A program made the position numbers and the translations under genes. Below, in pieces: positions 1 to 9,455 of a DNA stretch of 64,000 nucleotides. The notes under the pieces are model-generated. The model ran no database searches and had not been told where the DNA came from. It saw only the letters and a list, made by a program, of their open reading frames with translations. Source of the stretch: Firmicutes bacterium CAG:345. GTDB lineage: Bacteria; Bacillota_I; Bacilli_A; RFN20; CAG-288. How positions within the stretch are numbered: the stretch's first letter is position 1; every line of letters starts with the position of its first letter. Location of the stretch: contig FR893383.1 of assembly GCA_000433315.1 (NCBI GenBank), forward strand, positions 75,691 to 139,690, read 5' to 3'.

Positions 1-3000
1 AAGCAGCAAACTTAGCAATAGCACCTGTTTGTGTAGATTTAGAAGCTTGACCACCAGTATTTGAATATACTTCAGTATCAAGAACCATAACATTGACATC
101 TTCTTCATTGGCGAGAACATGATCAAGACCACCATAACCAATATCATAAGCCCAACCATCACCACCAACAATCCAAACAGATTTATCAAGTAAGTCTTTC
201 TTGAATTCAAGAACTTTCTTGATGCCTTCACATTTAGAATTTTCAATAGCAGAAATCAATGCAGGAAGTATTGTTCTAACATGTTTTCTATCTTTGATAT
301 GTTCTTCATAGTCATTGATTAAGGAAACAAGTTCTTCTTCGCATTCAGCTTTATTAGCTTCAAGAATTTCAACAATTTGAGTTAAGCGGAAGTCAACAGC
401 AACTCTCATACCAAAACCAAATTCAGCATTATCTTCGAATAAAGAGTTAGCCCAAGCAACACCTTCACCATTTTTATCGGTGACAAATGGAGTAAGTGGA
501 GTTGAACCATTATAAATAGAAGAACAACCAGTTGCATTAGCAACTAACATATCTTTTCCAAATAATTGTGAAACCAAACGATAATATGGAGTTTCACCAC
601 AACCAGCACAAGCGCCAGAAACTTCTTGATAAGCTGGTAAGAAAGCAGCACCCTTAACTGTATTTAATGGAAATAAATCTGTTCTAGATTCAGTTTCTTT
701 ATAGAGAATATCAGCAGCTTTTTCGTGGTGATATTGAGTCTTAGCTTCAACCATTTCCAAGGCTTTCTTTCCGCCTTTACCTGGGCATTGAACAAAGCAG
801 ATACCACAACCAACGCAGTTCATTGGACTGACTTGAATACGGAATTTAAGACCTTTTGTATTAGGACCACCCATCAAATTTAAAACATCTTCACGTTCAT
901 CTTCAGGGAGTTTAGCAATTTGTTCATCATTTAAAACAAATGGACGAATTGTAGCATGTGGACAGACAAATGCACATTGATTACATTGAATACAATTTTC
1001 TTTGTGCCATAATGGAACTCTGTCAGCTGTTGCTCTTTTTTCTTTAAATGTAATATTGTTTTGCATTGTACCATCAAGCAATTCATATTCAGTGAATTTA
1101 CTGACTGGTAAATCATAACCATCAAGTGAACCGACAACATCAACATAAGAATCGAAGTAATCATCACCAGTAGATTCTTTGACAGCATTTACTGTTAAAT
1201 CTGCCCAACTTGGATCAACTTTAACTTCACGAAGACCTTCAGCACCGGCATCGATGGCTTTGTAGTTCATTTGAACAACGTCATCACCTTTTTTAGAATA
1301 AGACTTCTTGGCAAATTTCTTCATCCATTCTTGAGCTTCAGAATATGGCATGATATTTTGATTCAAGAAGAAGAATGAAGCTTGTAAAGTAGTATTGGTA
1401 TGACGACCCATACCGATTTCAGCAGCAATCTTATTAGCATCAATAACATAGAACTTAGCATTCTTTAAAGCTAATAATTTCTTCATGCGGTTTGGCATTG
1501 AATGAATAAGTTCTTCATCTGTCATATCAGTATTTAATAAGAAAGTACCACCCTTCTTCAAATTCTTAACCATATTATATTTCAAGATATAAGAATCCAT
1601 AGAACAGGAGATGAAATCTGCATGTTCAATATAATATGTTGAACGAATAGGATCTTTACCAAAACGGAGGTGACTTCTTGTAACACCACCAGCTTTTCTA
1701 GAGTCATAAGCAAAATAAGCTTGAGCATATTGATGAGTTGCATCACCAATAATCTTAATGGAAGACTTATTTGCAGAAACTGTACCATCACTGCCTAAAC
1801 CATAGAATAAGCAAGATGTGTAAGTATTATTTACATGATATTCAGAATCAACTGGTAAAGATAAATGAGTTACATCATCATTGATACCAATTGTAAATCC
1901 AGTAAATGGTTTTTCACTATCAAGGAAATCATAAACTGCTTTGATTTGGTTAGGTTGAGTATCTTTACTAGAAATACCATAACGACCACCAACAAGAACA
2001 TCAACATGACGCTTTTCTTGTTCAAGGGCAGCAACGACATCCAAATATAAAGGTTCGCCTAAAGAACCTGGTTCTTTAGTTCTATCTAAAACTGCAATCT
2101 TTGTAACAGTAGAAGGAATAGCAGCAATTAAATGTTTGGCAGAGAAAGGACGATATAAATGAACTTTAACCATACCGACTTTTTCACCTTTAGCCATTAA
2201 ATCATCAATTACTTCATGAGCTGTTTCTGTAACAGAACCCATAGCAATGATAACCTTAGTTGCATCTTTTGCGCCATAATAAACAAATGGAGCATAAGTT
2301 CTACCTGTTAATTCACTGACTTGTTTGAATAATTTTTCAGCTTCAGTAACAATATTTGCTTCGTGAACATTTTGAGCTTCACGACCTTGGAAGCAGATAT
2401 CATCATTTTCAGCGCCACCACGAGTGACAGCGTGACCATGAGGATTTAAAGCTCTCTTACGGAATTCTTCAACTTTTTCTAAATCGAGAAGTTCCTTCCA
2501 ATTTTCATCATCGACAAATTCAACATTTTGAATTTCATGTGATGTACGGAAACCATCAAAGAAGTCGATAACAGGTGAAGAAGAATTTATTGCTAATAAA
2601 TGAGCCATAGGTGATAAATCAGCAATTTCTTGAACTGAGTGTGAGCAAAGCATAGCAGCACCAGTCTGACGACAAGCATAAATATCTTGATGGTCACCAA
2701 AAATAGAAAGTGAACGGCTTGCTAAAGAACGAGCAGCAACATGAACTACTGCTGGAATGCATTCACCAACCCATTTGTAAATATTTGGAATCATAAGGAG
2801 TAAACCTTGGCTGGCTGTATAAGTAGTTGCTAAGCTTCCTGCTTGCAATGCACCATGAACAGCACCAGAGGCACCACCTTCACTTTGTAATTCAACAACT
2901 TTAACACAATTTCCAAAAGCGTTTTTCTTTCCTTGAGAAGAATAAACGTCAACAAGTTCCGCCATAGGAGATGACGGTGTAATAGGATAAATAGCAGCTA

Positions 3001-3079
3001 CTTCTGTAAATGTGTAGCTAGCTAATGCGGCTGCAGTATTACCATCAACCGACAAGAATGATTTCTTGATTTCTTTCAT
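1..3079 (-). CDS. nifJ: pyruvate:ferredoxin (flavodoxin) oxidoreductase, 3' end beyond window
   Basis: Oxidises pyruvate with CoA to acetyl-CoA and CO2 and passes electrons to ferredoxin or flavodoxin; cytoplasmic and central to anaerobic energy metabolism. I translated this frame by hand because it runs off the window edge: about 1026 residues are present of roughly 1170-1180 usual for NifJ. The N-terminus (KKSFLSVDGNTAAALASYTF, YPITPSSPMAE) is typical. A double [4Fe-4S] region follows with MNCVGCGICFVQCP and CIQCNQCAFVCPHA, around residues 690-760. Next come SGACAGCGETPYYRLV (about 825) and the thiamine-diphosphate/Mg motif GWAYDIGYGGLDH near 980. The start at 3079 has a good GGAGG. It could supply reduced ferredoxin or flavodoxin to the TrxB-like and NifH-like proteins in this window; that link is inference. 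Confidence 0.96.
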   Translation of the reverse strand, partial: MKEIKKSFLSVDGNTAAALASYTFTEVAAIYPITPSSPMAELVDVYSSQGKKNAFGNCVKVVELQSEGGASGAVHGALQAGSLATTYTASQGLLLMIPNIYKWVGECIPAVVHVAARSLASRSLSIFGDHQDIYACRQTGAAMLCSHSVQEIADLSPMAHLLAINSSSPVIDFFDGFRTSHEIQNVEFVDDENWKELLDLEKVEEFRKRALNPHGHAVTRGGAENDDICFQGREAQNVHEANIVTEAEKLFKQVSELTGRTYAPFVYYGAKDATKVIIAMGSVTETAHEVIDDLMAKGEKVGMVKVHLYRPFSAKHLIAAIPSTVTKIAVLDRTKEPGSLGEPLYLDVVAALEQEKRHVDVLVGGRYGISSKDTQPNQIKAVYDFLDSEKPFTGFTIGINDDVTHLSLPVDSEYHVNNTYTSCLFYGLGSDGTVSANKSSIKIIGDATHQYAQAYFAYDSRKAGGVTRSHLRFGKDPIRSTYYIEHADFISCSMDSYILKYNMVKNLKKGGTFLLNTDMTDEELIHSMPNRMKKLLALKNAKFYVIDANKIAAEIGMGRHTNTTLQASFFFLNQNIMPYSEAQEWMKKFAKKSYSKKGDDVVQMNYKAIDAGAEGLREVKVDPSWADLTVNAVKESTGDDYFDSYVDVVGSLDGYDLPVSKFTEYELLDGTMQNNITFKEKRATADRVPLWHKENCIQCNQCAFVCPHATIRPFVLNDEQIAKLPEDEREDVLNLMGGPNTKGLKFRIQVSPMNCVGCGICFVQCPGKGGKKALEMVEAKTQYHHEKAADILYKETESRTDLFPLNTVKGAAFLPAYQEVSGACAGCGETPYYRLVSQLFGKDMLVANATGCSSIYNGSTPLTPFVTDKNGEGVAWANSLFEDNAEFGFGMRVAVDFRLTQIVEILEANKAECEEELVSLINDYEEHIKDRKHVRTILPALISAIENSKCEGIKKVLEFKKDLLDKSVWIVGGDGWAYDIGYGGLDHVLANEEDVNVMVLDTEVYSNTGGQASKSTQTGAIAKFAA

Positions 3080-3101
3080 ATTTCCTCCAAAATCCAATAA
3101 T

Positions 3102-3131
3102 ATTATACCCCTTGTTTTTTTTAATTTGTAA
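3102..3131 (-). promoter_or_regulatory. probable sigma-A promoter of nifJ
   Basis: On the minus strand a perfect -10 TATAAT (3102-3107) lies 18 nt from a TTACAA (3126-3131), about 25 nt before the nifJ ribosome binding site. The -35 match is moderate. Confidence 0.5.
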
Positions 3132-3145
3132 ATAAAAATAACATT

Positions 3146-4030
3146 TTAAAAAGTTTTTGCTAATTCTTTTATATAATTTTTAATCTTAGCGCTCATATCT
3201 GGTCTTTTTAAAGCATAATCGATAGTAGCTCTAACATATCCAAACTTATCACCTACATCATATCTTGTTCCTTCGAAATCACAAGCATAAACAGGTTTAT
3301 GAACCATCAATTCTTTGATAGCATCAGTAAGTTGAATTTCCCCGTTTTTACCAGGAGCAGTTTTTCCTAAAATTTCAAAAATTTCCGGTGTTAAAATATA
3401 GCGTCCTAAAACAGCATAATCGCTTTCAGCTTTATCAATATCTGGTTTTTCATTGATATCGACAACTTTAAATATTTTCTTACCATCAGCAACATCGCGT
3501 GAAGGTGTAACAATACCATATTTATTAACGTCAGTATGTGGAACCTCTTGTACTCCTAAAATAGAACAATTTTTACTATTATAAGCATCAACTAATTGAA
3601 GTAAAGCAGGCTTTCCTTCACTGGTAACCATATCATCCCCCAACAATATAGCAAAAGGTTCATTGTTGACAAAAGAACGAGCACAAGATATAGCATGTCC
3701 TAATCCCTTAGGTTCTTTTTGTCTAACATAATAAATATTAGCTAAAGAAGCTACCTGTTTAATAAGGTCAACAAGATCATTTTTCCCGCTTTCTTTTAAT
3801 CTCATTTCTAATTCATAATTCGTATCGAAATAATTTTCCATCGAGTGTTTATTAGAATTAGTAATAATTAAAATTTCTTCAATCCCAGACTTAACCGCCT
3901 CTTCAACTATAAATTGAATCGTCGGTGTATCAACAATCGGAAGCATTTCTTTCGGCATTGATTTTGTAGCTGGTAAAAAACGGGTTCCAAGACCAGCAGC
4001 TGGAATAATAGCTTTTTTTACTCGTTGCAT
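3146..4030 (-). CDS. galU: UTP-glucose-1-phosphate uridylyltransferase
   Basis: Makes UDP-glucose from UTP and glucose-1-phosphate, feeding cell-surface glycolipid and polysaccharide synthesis. The 294-residue protein opens with the nucleotidyltransferase signature IIPAAGLGTRFLPATKSMPK and keeps the bacterial GalU tail motif GTRYDVGDKFGYVRA. Length is normal for the family. I chose ATG 4030 over the GTG at 4036 because AAAGGAG sits 5 nt before the ATG and would overlap the GTG. It lies upstream of nifJ on the same strand with a 66-nt gap that carries its own promoter. Confidence 0.95.
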   Translation of the reverse strand: MQRVKKAIIPAAGLGTRFLPATKSMPKEMLPIVDTPTIQFIVEEAVKSGIEEILIITNSNKHSMENYFDTNYELEMRLKESGKNDLVDLIKQVASLANIYYVRQKEPKGLGHAISCARSFVNNEPFAILLGDDMVTSEGKPALLQLVDAYNSKNCSILGVQEVPHTDVNKYGIVTPSRDVADGKKIFKVVDINEKPDIDKAESDYAVLGRYILTPEIFEILGKTAPGKNGEIQLTDAIKELMVHKPVYACDFEGTRYDVGDKFGYVRATIDYALKRPDMSAKIKNYIKELAKTF

Positions 4031-4165
4031 GAGCACTCCTTTAATAAAAAGAAAGAAAATTCAATAAGTAAAACTTTCTTATTTAAAGTATAACAAAATA
4101 ACATTATTTTTAAAATATAAAGAAAATAATTTGAAAAAAAGTATGTTAAAAATATTTATTAGTTG

Positions 4166-4180
4166 ATTTAGCGCTTTCAT
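4166..4180 (+). promoter_or_regulatory. cre-like (CcpA) operator inside the promoter of the Crh-like gene
   Basis: ATTTAGCGCTTTCAT, read on the minus strand as TGAAAGCGCTAAAT, matches the CcpA consensus TGWAARCGYTWNCW at 13 of 14 positions. It lies between a -35 TTGATT (4163-4168) and a -10 TAAAAT (4186-4191, 17-nt spacer), so a bound protein would block transcription of the following gene. Confidence 0.6.
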
Positions 4181-4219
4181 TTTTATAAAATAATAATATA
4201 TTTATGGAGGTTTTCGCGT

Positions 4220-4483
4220 ATGAAAACAATTACAGCTAAAGTAACAAATGAAAGAGGATTAATTTCTCGAAAAGCTGCTGAATTAGTTAGCATTGCTAAT
4301 CGCTATACTTCCAATATTACTTTAAAAACAGAGCACGGAGAAACAGCAGATTTAAAGTCTATTATGAACGTTTTCGATACAATAATTAACGCAAATGAAA
4401 CAATTCTTATAGAAATTGAAGGAAGTGATGAAGAACAAGCCTATAAAGCCTATGCTGATCACTTCGCTTCTGGAGCTTTCTAA
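4220..4483 (+). CDS. HPr-family protein lacking the catalytic histidine (Crh-like)
   Basis: An 87-residue HPr fold. The active-site loop, GLHARPAA in true HPr, here reads GLISRKAA, so position 15 is Ile and the PEP-dependent phosphate cannot be carried. The regulatory serine site is kept as LKSIMN (Ser47), the target of HPr kinase. Bacillus Crh has the same logic (Gln15 with Ser46) and similar length and spacing. I infer a regulator of carbon catabolite control acting with HprK (20384-21313) and CcpA, not a sugar-transport phosphocarrier. A cre-like site in its promoter supports this. GGAGG (4206-4210) precedes the ATG. A decayed HPr is possible but less likely given the intact serine site. 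Confidence 0.85.
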   Translation: MKTITAKVTNERGLISRKAAELVSIANRYTSNITLKTEHGETADLKSIMNVFDTIINANETILIEIEGSDEEQAYKAYADHFASGAF

Positions 4484-4500
4484 AAATTAATTTTCTAATT

Positions 4501-4528
4501 AAATAGACAAGAAATTATCTATTTTTTT
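4501..4528 (+). terminator. probable terminator of the Crh-like gene
   Basis: AAATAGA (4501-4507) pairs with TCTATTT (4518-4524) and runs into a T-tract. The stem is short and AT-rich. Confidence 0.55.
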
Positions 4529-4575
4529 ATGCTTTAATTTCTAATTTTAGTTTTGCTTTCTGCATATTATAAATT

Positions 4576-5586
4576 GTGAGAACATATATAAAAATCAACA
4601 AAGAAAACCTAAGACATAATTATCTTGAAATTAAATCTAAAACAAACAAAGAAATAATAGCTGTTGTAAAAGGAAACGCCTATGGGCACGGAATAAAAGA
4701 AATAAGCCAAGAATTAGCACTATCAGGTTGCAAATTTTTTATGGTAGCAAGCATAAATGAAGCCTTGCAACTTAGAAAAAGTCTTATTCTTTCCCCGATT
4801 TTGCTATTAGAAAACACATCAGATTTAAAAAGTGTTTTAGCCCTGAAATTAACACTGAGTATCATGAGTCTAAAGCAATTAGAAGATATTAGTAAAACTA
4901 AAATTCCCTTATCCATTCAATTATTTTTTGATTTAGGTATGAAAAGAGATGGACTTTTGCCATATGAAGCTTTAGAAGCAAAAAAAATAATTTCTCACTC
5001 CAATCTTCTTTTAACTGGAATTTTTGCTCATCATACATGTAAAGAAAATTACGAAAAAGAAACAAATATTCTCACTGAAATTTTAAAAATATTCGATAAT
5101 AAAATTATTTATCATCATCAATCTTCTAATTATATTTTAGAAAAAGATGACTCAAAATTTCTAAGAATAGGCGGAGCTTTATATGGCCTTGTCGATATGC
5201 CTAATATTAATTTAAAAACTGTTTTAAAATTATATTCTCCTATTTGGTGCATAAAAGAAGTTAAACAAGGAGAAGAAGTTGGTTATGGAAATAAAAAAAC
5301 AGTTCCAGAAAATGGATACATCTATACAATACCTTTCGGATATGCTGATGGCCTAAAAAGAAATACCACACTTCTTGGTTTCATAAATGGTGAAATTATT
5401 AAAAACGTTGGAAACATCATGATGAATCACACCCTAATGTTTTCTAAAAACAAATACAAAATTGGAGATGAAATAGAATTGATAGGAGATAATTTAAATA
5501 TTAATTATTTGTCAAAACAATATAAAACTATTCCTTATGAAATCACTACTTCTTTAAATCCAAATTTAAAAAGAATAATAGAATAA
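4576..5586 (+). CDS. alr: alanine racemase
   Basis: PLP enzyme converting L- to D-alanine for peptidoglycan. The 336 residues are slightly shorter than usual (360-380). Seen are the PLP-lysine motif AVVKGNAYGHG (Lys32), the catalytic tyrosine region EVGYGNKK, and FGYADGLKRN. The usual C-terminal MDQ is MNH here. The start is GTG at 4576; an in-frame stop lies just upstream, so no earlier start is possible. No Shine-Dalgarno sequence precedes it, and a TATTAT (4565-4570) sits 5 nt before the GTG, which would give a leaderless message. Confidence 0.93.
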   Translation: MRTYIKINKENLRHNYLEIKSKTNKEIIAVVKGNAYGHGIKEISQELALSGCKFFMVASINEALQLRKSLILSPILLLENTSDLKSVLALKLTLSIMSLKQLEDISKTKIPLSIQLFFDLGMKRDGLLPYEALEAKKIISHSNLLLTGIFAHHTCKENYEKETNILTEILKIFDNKIIYHHQSSNYILEKDDSKFLRIGGALYGLVDMPNINLKTVLKLYSPIWCIKEVKQGEEVGYGNKKTVPENGYIYTIPFGYADGLKRNTTLLGFINGEIIKNVGNIMMNHTLMFSKNKYKIGDEIELIGDNLNINYLSKQYKTIPYEITTSLNPNLKRIIE

Positions 5587-5619
5587 AAGGTCTGAATTTT
5601 TTAAGAATTCAGACCTTTT
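5585..5619. terminator. bidirectional terminator between alr and htpG
   Basis: A perfect 14-bp stem, AAAAGGTCTGAATT (5585-5598) with AATTCAGACCTTTT (5606-5619), with a 7-nt loop and A/T tracts on both sides. It serves two convergent genes. Confidence 0.9.
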
Positions 5620-5634
5620 ATATTATTTATCATT

Positions 5635-7551
5635 TTATTTTTTTAATGCATCAACCATCAATTGATTCAAACTCTTAACAAAGTCTGTTTTATCTTTTAT
5701 ATCGAAACCTTGAAGGAGTAAAGCTTCGTTATATAAAACATCTGCATAAGCTTCAACATTTTTACCAGATTCACTCAAGCTTTTTATAGCTTGGAACAAT
5801 TCATGGTCTGGATTGATTTCAAGAACCTTATTAGATTTTACTTTTCCAGATGTTTCAGGTTGTTTATCCATAACCTCTTCAACATTCATCGATACCTTAT
5901 CTTTTGTTGAAATACAAACCGGAGAATCAACCAAACTTGATGAGAAAGTGACATCATCAACTTTATCTTTCAATGCATCCTTTAAAGAAGTTAAAAGATC
6001 TTTATTATCTTTAACAAGATTTTCTACTTTTTCTTTTTCTTCTGTTGTCAGATCACTTTTATCTTCTTCACCAATATTCTTAAATTCTTTTCCATCATAA
6101 TCGTGCATCATTAACATAGTAAATTCATCAATACTATCTTTCAAGAACAAAACTTCTATGTTATTTTTCTTATATTTTTCAATCTGTGGTAAAAGGCGAA
6201 TGCTTTCCAAAGTTTTTCCACAAGCATAATAAATATATTTTTGATCCTTAGACATGCCAGAAACATAATCTTTTAAAGTGATCATTTGATCTTTACTCAA
6301 GCAATCATAATAAAGCATATCTTGGAGTTCTTCCTTTTTAGAACCATATGATGAATAAATTCCGTATTTAAAGAAAGAGCCATATAGATTAAAGAACTTT
6401 AAATATTTTTCATTATCATGTTCTTTCAAATCCTTGAGATTTGATAATATCTTCTTTTCTATACTATCTTTAATTTTTGCTAAAGTAGCATCATCTTGAA
6501 GCATTTCACGAGATATATTTAAAGACAAATCATCACTATCAACAAGACCATGAACAAATCTTAAATAATCAGGAATTAAAGCTTTGCATTTTTCTTGAAT
6601 GAAAACACCTTTAGCATATAAATCCAAACCTTTTTCATATTCAGTACTATAAACATCTTGTGGAACATGACTTGGAATATAAAGCAAAGCATTATAACAG
6701 ACAAGACCATCAACCTTAACATTAAATGCTAACAAAGGATCTTCATAATCCATAAATTTTTCTTTATAGAAAGCGTTTAATTTCTCATCAGTAACATCTT
6801 TTTTAGGTTGTTTCCATAAAGGAACCATCGAATTCAATGTCTTAGTTTCAATTATATCTTCATAAGCATTTTCAATAGGTTTACCATCGACATCCTTTTT
6901 TTGTTCGTGTCGAGTGATATTCATTTTAATTGGATAACGGATATAATCAGAATATTTTTTAACAAGTTCTTGAATTTCATAATCTTCAAGATAATAAGAA
7001 TACTTTACTTCATCAGTATCATCTTTTAAATGTAAAATTATTTCAGTTCCAGCATTTTCAATAGATGGATCTTCATCTATTGAATAGCTATCTTGACCAT
7101 CACTTTCAAAAACATATCCTTTATCATTTAAAGATTTTGTTCTTACAGTAATCTTATCAGCGACCATAAAAGCTGAGTAAAAACCAACACCAAACTGTCC
7201 AATAATATTGGTATCTGCTTTGTCTTTACTATCTTGAATTTTCTTTAAAAATTCCTTACTTCCAGATTTAGCAATAGTTCCTAAGTTATCGATCAAGCCT
7301 TCTTTAGACATACCGATGCCATTATCTTTAATTGTTAAAGTTCTGGCATCTTTATCAACCGAGAGCCAAATCTCATAATCTTTAACAGGAATATCTTTCT
7401 CAGTTAAAGCCATATATTTATATTTATCAATTGCATCACTGGCATTAGAAATTAATTCACGAAGAAAAATATCTTTGTTTGAGTAAATTGAATTGATAAC
7501 AAGATTTAATAATTCTTTACTTTCAGTTTGAAATTGCTTTATTTCTTTCAT
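5635..7551 (-). CDS. htpG: Hsp90-family molecular chaperone
   Basis: ATP-dependent cytosolic chaperone of 638 residues, full length for bacterial HtpG. The N-terminal GHKL ATPase shows NASDAIDKYKY, DNGIGMSKEG and GQFGVGFYSAFMV. The middle domain has SLNISREMLQ, and a dimerisation domain ends the protein. It is transcribed alone, convergent with alr across a shared terminator. No CIRCE element was noticed upstream. Confidence 0.97.
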   Translation of the reverse strand: MKEIKQFQTESKELLNLVINSIYSNKDIFLRELISNASDAIDKYKYMALTEKDIPVKDYEIWLSVDKDARTLTIKDNGIGMSKEGLIDNLGTIAKSGSKEFLKKIQDSKDKADTNIIGQFGVGFYSAFMVADKITVRTKSLNDKGYVFESDGQDSYSIDEDPSIENAGTEIILHLKDDTDEVKYSYYLEDYEIQELVKKYSDYIRYPIKMNITRHEQKKDVDGKPIENAYEDIIETKTLNSMVPLWKQPKKDVTDEKLNAFYKEKFMDYEDPLLAFNVKVDGLVCYNALLYIPSHVPQDVYSTEYEKGLDLYAKGVFIQEKCKALIPDYLRFVHGLVDSDDLSLNISREMLQDDATLAKIKDSIEKKILSNLKDLKEHDNEKYLKFFNLYGSFFKYGIYSSYGSKKEELQDMLYYDCLSKDQMITLKDYVSGMSKDQKYIYYACGKTLESIRLLPQIEKYKKNNIEVLFLKDSIDEFTMLMMHDYDGKEFKNIGEEDKSDLTTEEKEKVENLVKDNKDLLTSLKDALKDKVDDVTFSSSLVDSPVCISTKDKVSMNVEEVMDKQPETSGKVKSNKVLEINPDHELFQAIKSLSESGKNVEAYADVLYNEALLLQGFDIKDKTDFVKSLNQLMVDALKK

Positions 7552-7668
7552 AACAAACCCTCACTTTCACTAAAAATTATAATTCCTTTTTTAGCATTTA
7601 CAACAAAAGATTGCTAATTAATTTTGACATAAGTAGAAATGTGTAAAGAGAATTTTTTCTAATATTAA

Positions 7669-7712
7669 AAAAGAGATAAGTATATTTATAATCTCATATA
7701 TTTATCTCTTTT
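7669..7712 (-). terminator. terminator of the subtilase gene
   Basis: An 11-bp stem, AAAAGAGATAA (7669-7679) with TTATCTCTTTT (7702-7712), around an AT-rich loop. Read on the minus strand it ends in a T-tract. Confidence 0.75.
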
Positions 7713-7746
7713 ATTCATTTAAATTTTTATTGCGTTTTATATATCG

Positions 7747-9393
7747 TTATTCATTATATAAAGTATAAGAAATAGCTATTTTCTCACCTTCAACTACCTT
7801 ATTGCCTTTTTGAACAACTTTTATACCATAAAATCCATCTTTAGGTGCTTTTATAGTAAGAAATTCAATGCAATCACTTGAAGTTGTCTGACTAGCAACA
7901 ATATTTCCATTAGTATCTATAATATGAACATCATAATTAGAAAAAGTTGTCTCACTTTCTTTTCCAGTCGCCTTAGCTAGCCAAGAAACAGCGACTCTAA
8001 TAACCCGATCCTTAGAACAGAGCAAAATATCTTTATATGTTTTTGTTTTTGTACTATCATCAATTGTTATAAGATAATTTTGAACGTCAAAATCTAAAAT
8101 ATTTTTAAAGTTTAAAGCTCCAGCACCAATATAATTATTTAAATCCGTTCCCATATTGTTTCCTACTGGTCTTTTGGCATTTCCAGCAACAGCAGCTATC
8201 GCCCTTTGTGGATTTATTTTATATAATTCATCTTTTTGCATCAATAAAGCAATACAACCTGTCGTTATTGCCGCTGATAAACTAGTACCTGATGATTTAT
8301 CATAAAAATACGGAATGCCTATTTCATAACCAGGAGCAACTATTGTTGGTTTTCGCGGTCCGCTATTTACATTAAATCCTGAAAAACTTGTTGCATATAT
8401 ATCTTGAGATGTACAAGCACCAACAGTAATAACGTTATATCCAAGTCCAGGATTTGTAACATTTTGCGGCTCATTTCCAGATGCAGCAACAATAGTAACT
8501 TTATAAGTTGAAACAATGTAATCCATATAAGCAGAACTCGAATTGTAATTGCCACTAGGATTGCCTTCACCATAACTCATATTTATAACATTGACATTTC
8601 TATTTAATAACCAATCGATTTCACTAACTGGATTACCAAATAATTCAACACTTAAAATCTTACATTTAGGAGCAATACTATTATTTCCAGCGATAATACC
8701 TGCCATTTTAGTTGCATGTTCTGTAACAGTTTCAATATAATACCATTCATCTCTAACTTCTACATCAGAGTATTTCAAATTTACATGTGTTTTATCAGCA
8801 ATGCCCGTCTCAAGAACACCAACTACAACACCTTCTCCATCCAAATCATTATACTTAGAATTAAAGTAATTTTTTGTAACTCCTGCAAAATTTTTAGCAT
8901 TAATTAAATTAGGTTCATTTTCAATTTCTTTATTTATATATATTGCTTCAACAAATTCTTTATCAGCAATATTATTTAAGACATCAAATTGATTATCTGC
9001 AATATTAGAAAAAGTTGTATCAACACTGATATATGGTGAATATTCTGAAACATAAACATTATCAAAATTAGACAAATCTAATTTCTTTGCGAGTTCTTTA
9101 TTTTTGGCAGAATGATAACTCTTGCCTTCTTTAAATAATTTTTCGCGTATTAAATTAACATTGTCACTTTCAATTGTCGTTTCTTTAAATTCATCATAAT
9201 CCAATTTGATAAGAACCGATAAATTCTGTGGTTCTTCAGTATTCTCATCATTTTCTAAACTCAAGCTTTCATAGCTATCATTTTCAAAAACAATTTTTGG
9301 TGAGAGCTTAATTTGCCCTTTGGAAATTGAACTAGAAGTAAAAAACGGAATAATAAGCGATGGCATTAATAAAAACAAGCCTTTTTTAAACAT
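7747..9393 (-). CDS. secreted subtilisin-like (S8) serine protease with Glu at the Asp position
   Basis: A 548-residue exported protein: Lys-rich start, hydrophobic stretch 5-20, no lipobox, then a propeptide-like region to about 180. The S8 domain shows VVGVLETGIAD, where the catalytic Asp of the usual D-T-G is Glu195 (GAG codon). It also has His226 in EHATKMAG, the oxyanion Asn307 in AASGNEP and Ser371 in SSGTSLSAA. The other triad members are therefore intact and only Asp has changed. A C-terminal beta-rich domain follows (about 430-548). It lies downstream of a sigma factor and a membrane protein on the same strand, so it is probably their output gene. Whether it is active is open. Confidence 0.9.
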   Translation of the reverse strand: MFKKGLFLLMPSLIIPFFTSSSISKGQIKLSPKIVFENDSYESLSLENDENTEEPQNLSVLIKLDYDEFKETTIESDNVNLIREKLFKEGKSYHSAKNKELAKKLDLSNFDNVYVSEYSPYISVDTTFSNIADNQFDVLNNIADKEFVEAIYINKEIENEPNLINAKNFAGVTKNYFNSKYNDLDGEGVVVGVLETGIADKTHVNLKYSDVEVRDEWYYIETVTEHATKMAGIIAGNNSIAPKCKILSVELFGNPVSEIDWLLNRNVNVINMSYGEGNPSGNYNSSSAYMDYIVSTYKVTIVAASGNEPQNVTNPGLGYNVITVGACTSQDIYATSFSGFNVNSGPRKPTIVAPGYEIGIPYFYDKSSGTSLSAAITTGCIALLMQKDELYKINPQRAIAAVAGNAKRPVGNNMGTDLNNYIGAGALNFKNILDFDVQNYLITIDDSTKTKTYKDILLCSKDRVIRVAVSWLAKATGKESETTFSNYDVHIIDTNGNIVASQTTSSDCIEFLTIKAPKDGFYGIKVVQKGNKVVEGEKIAISYTLYNE

Positions 9394-9455
9394 ATATAAA
9401 TCCTCCTGCGTTCAATTTATCTAATATATTTGTAGAAATTTGTTAAATTTTGCAA

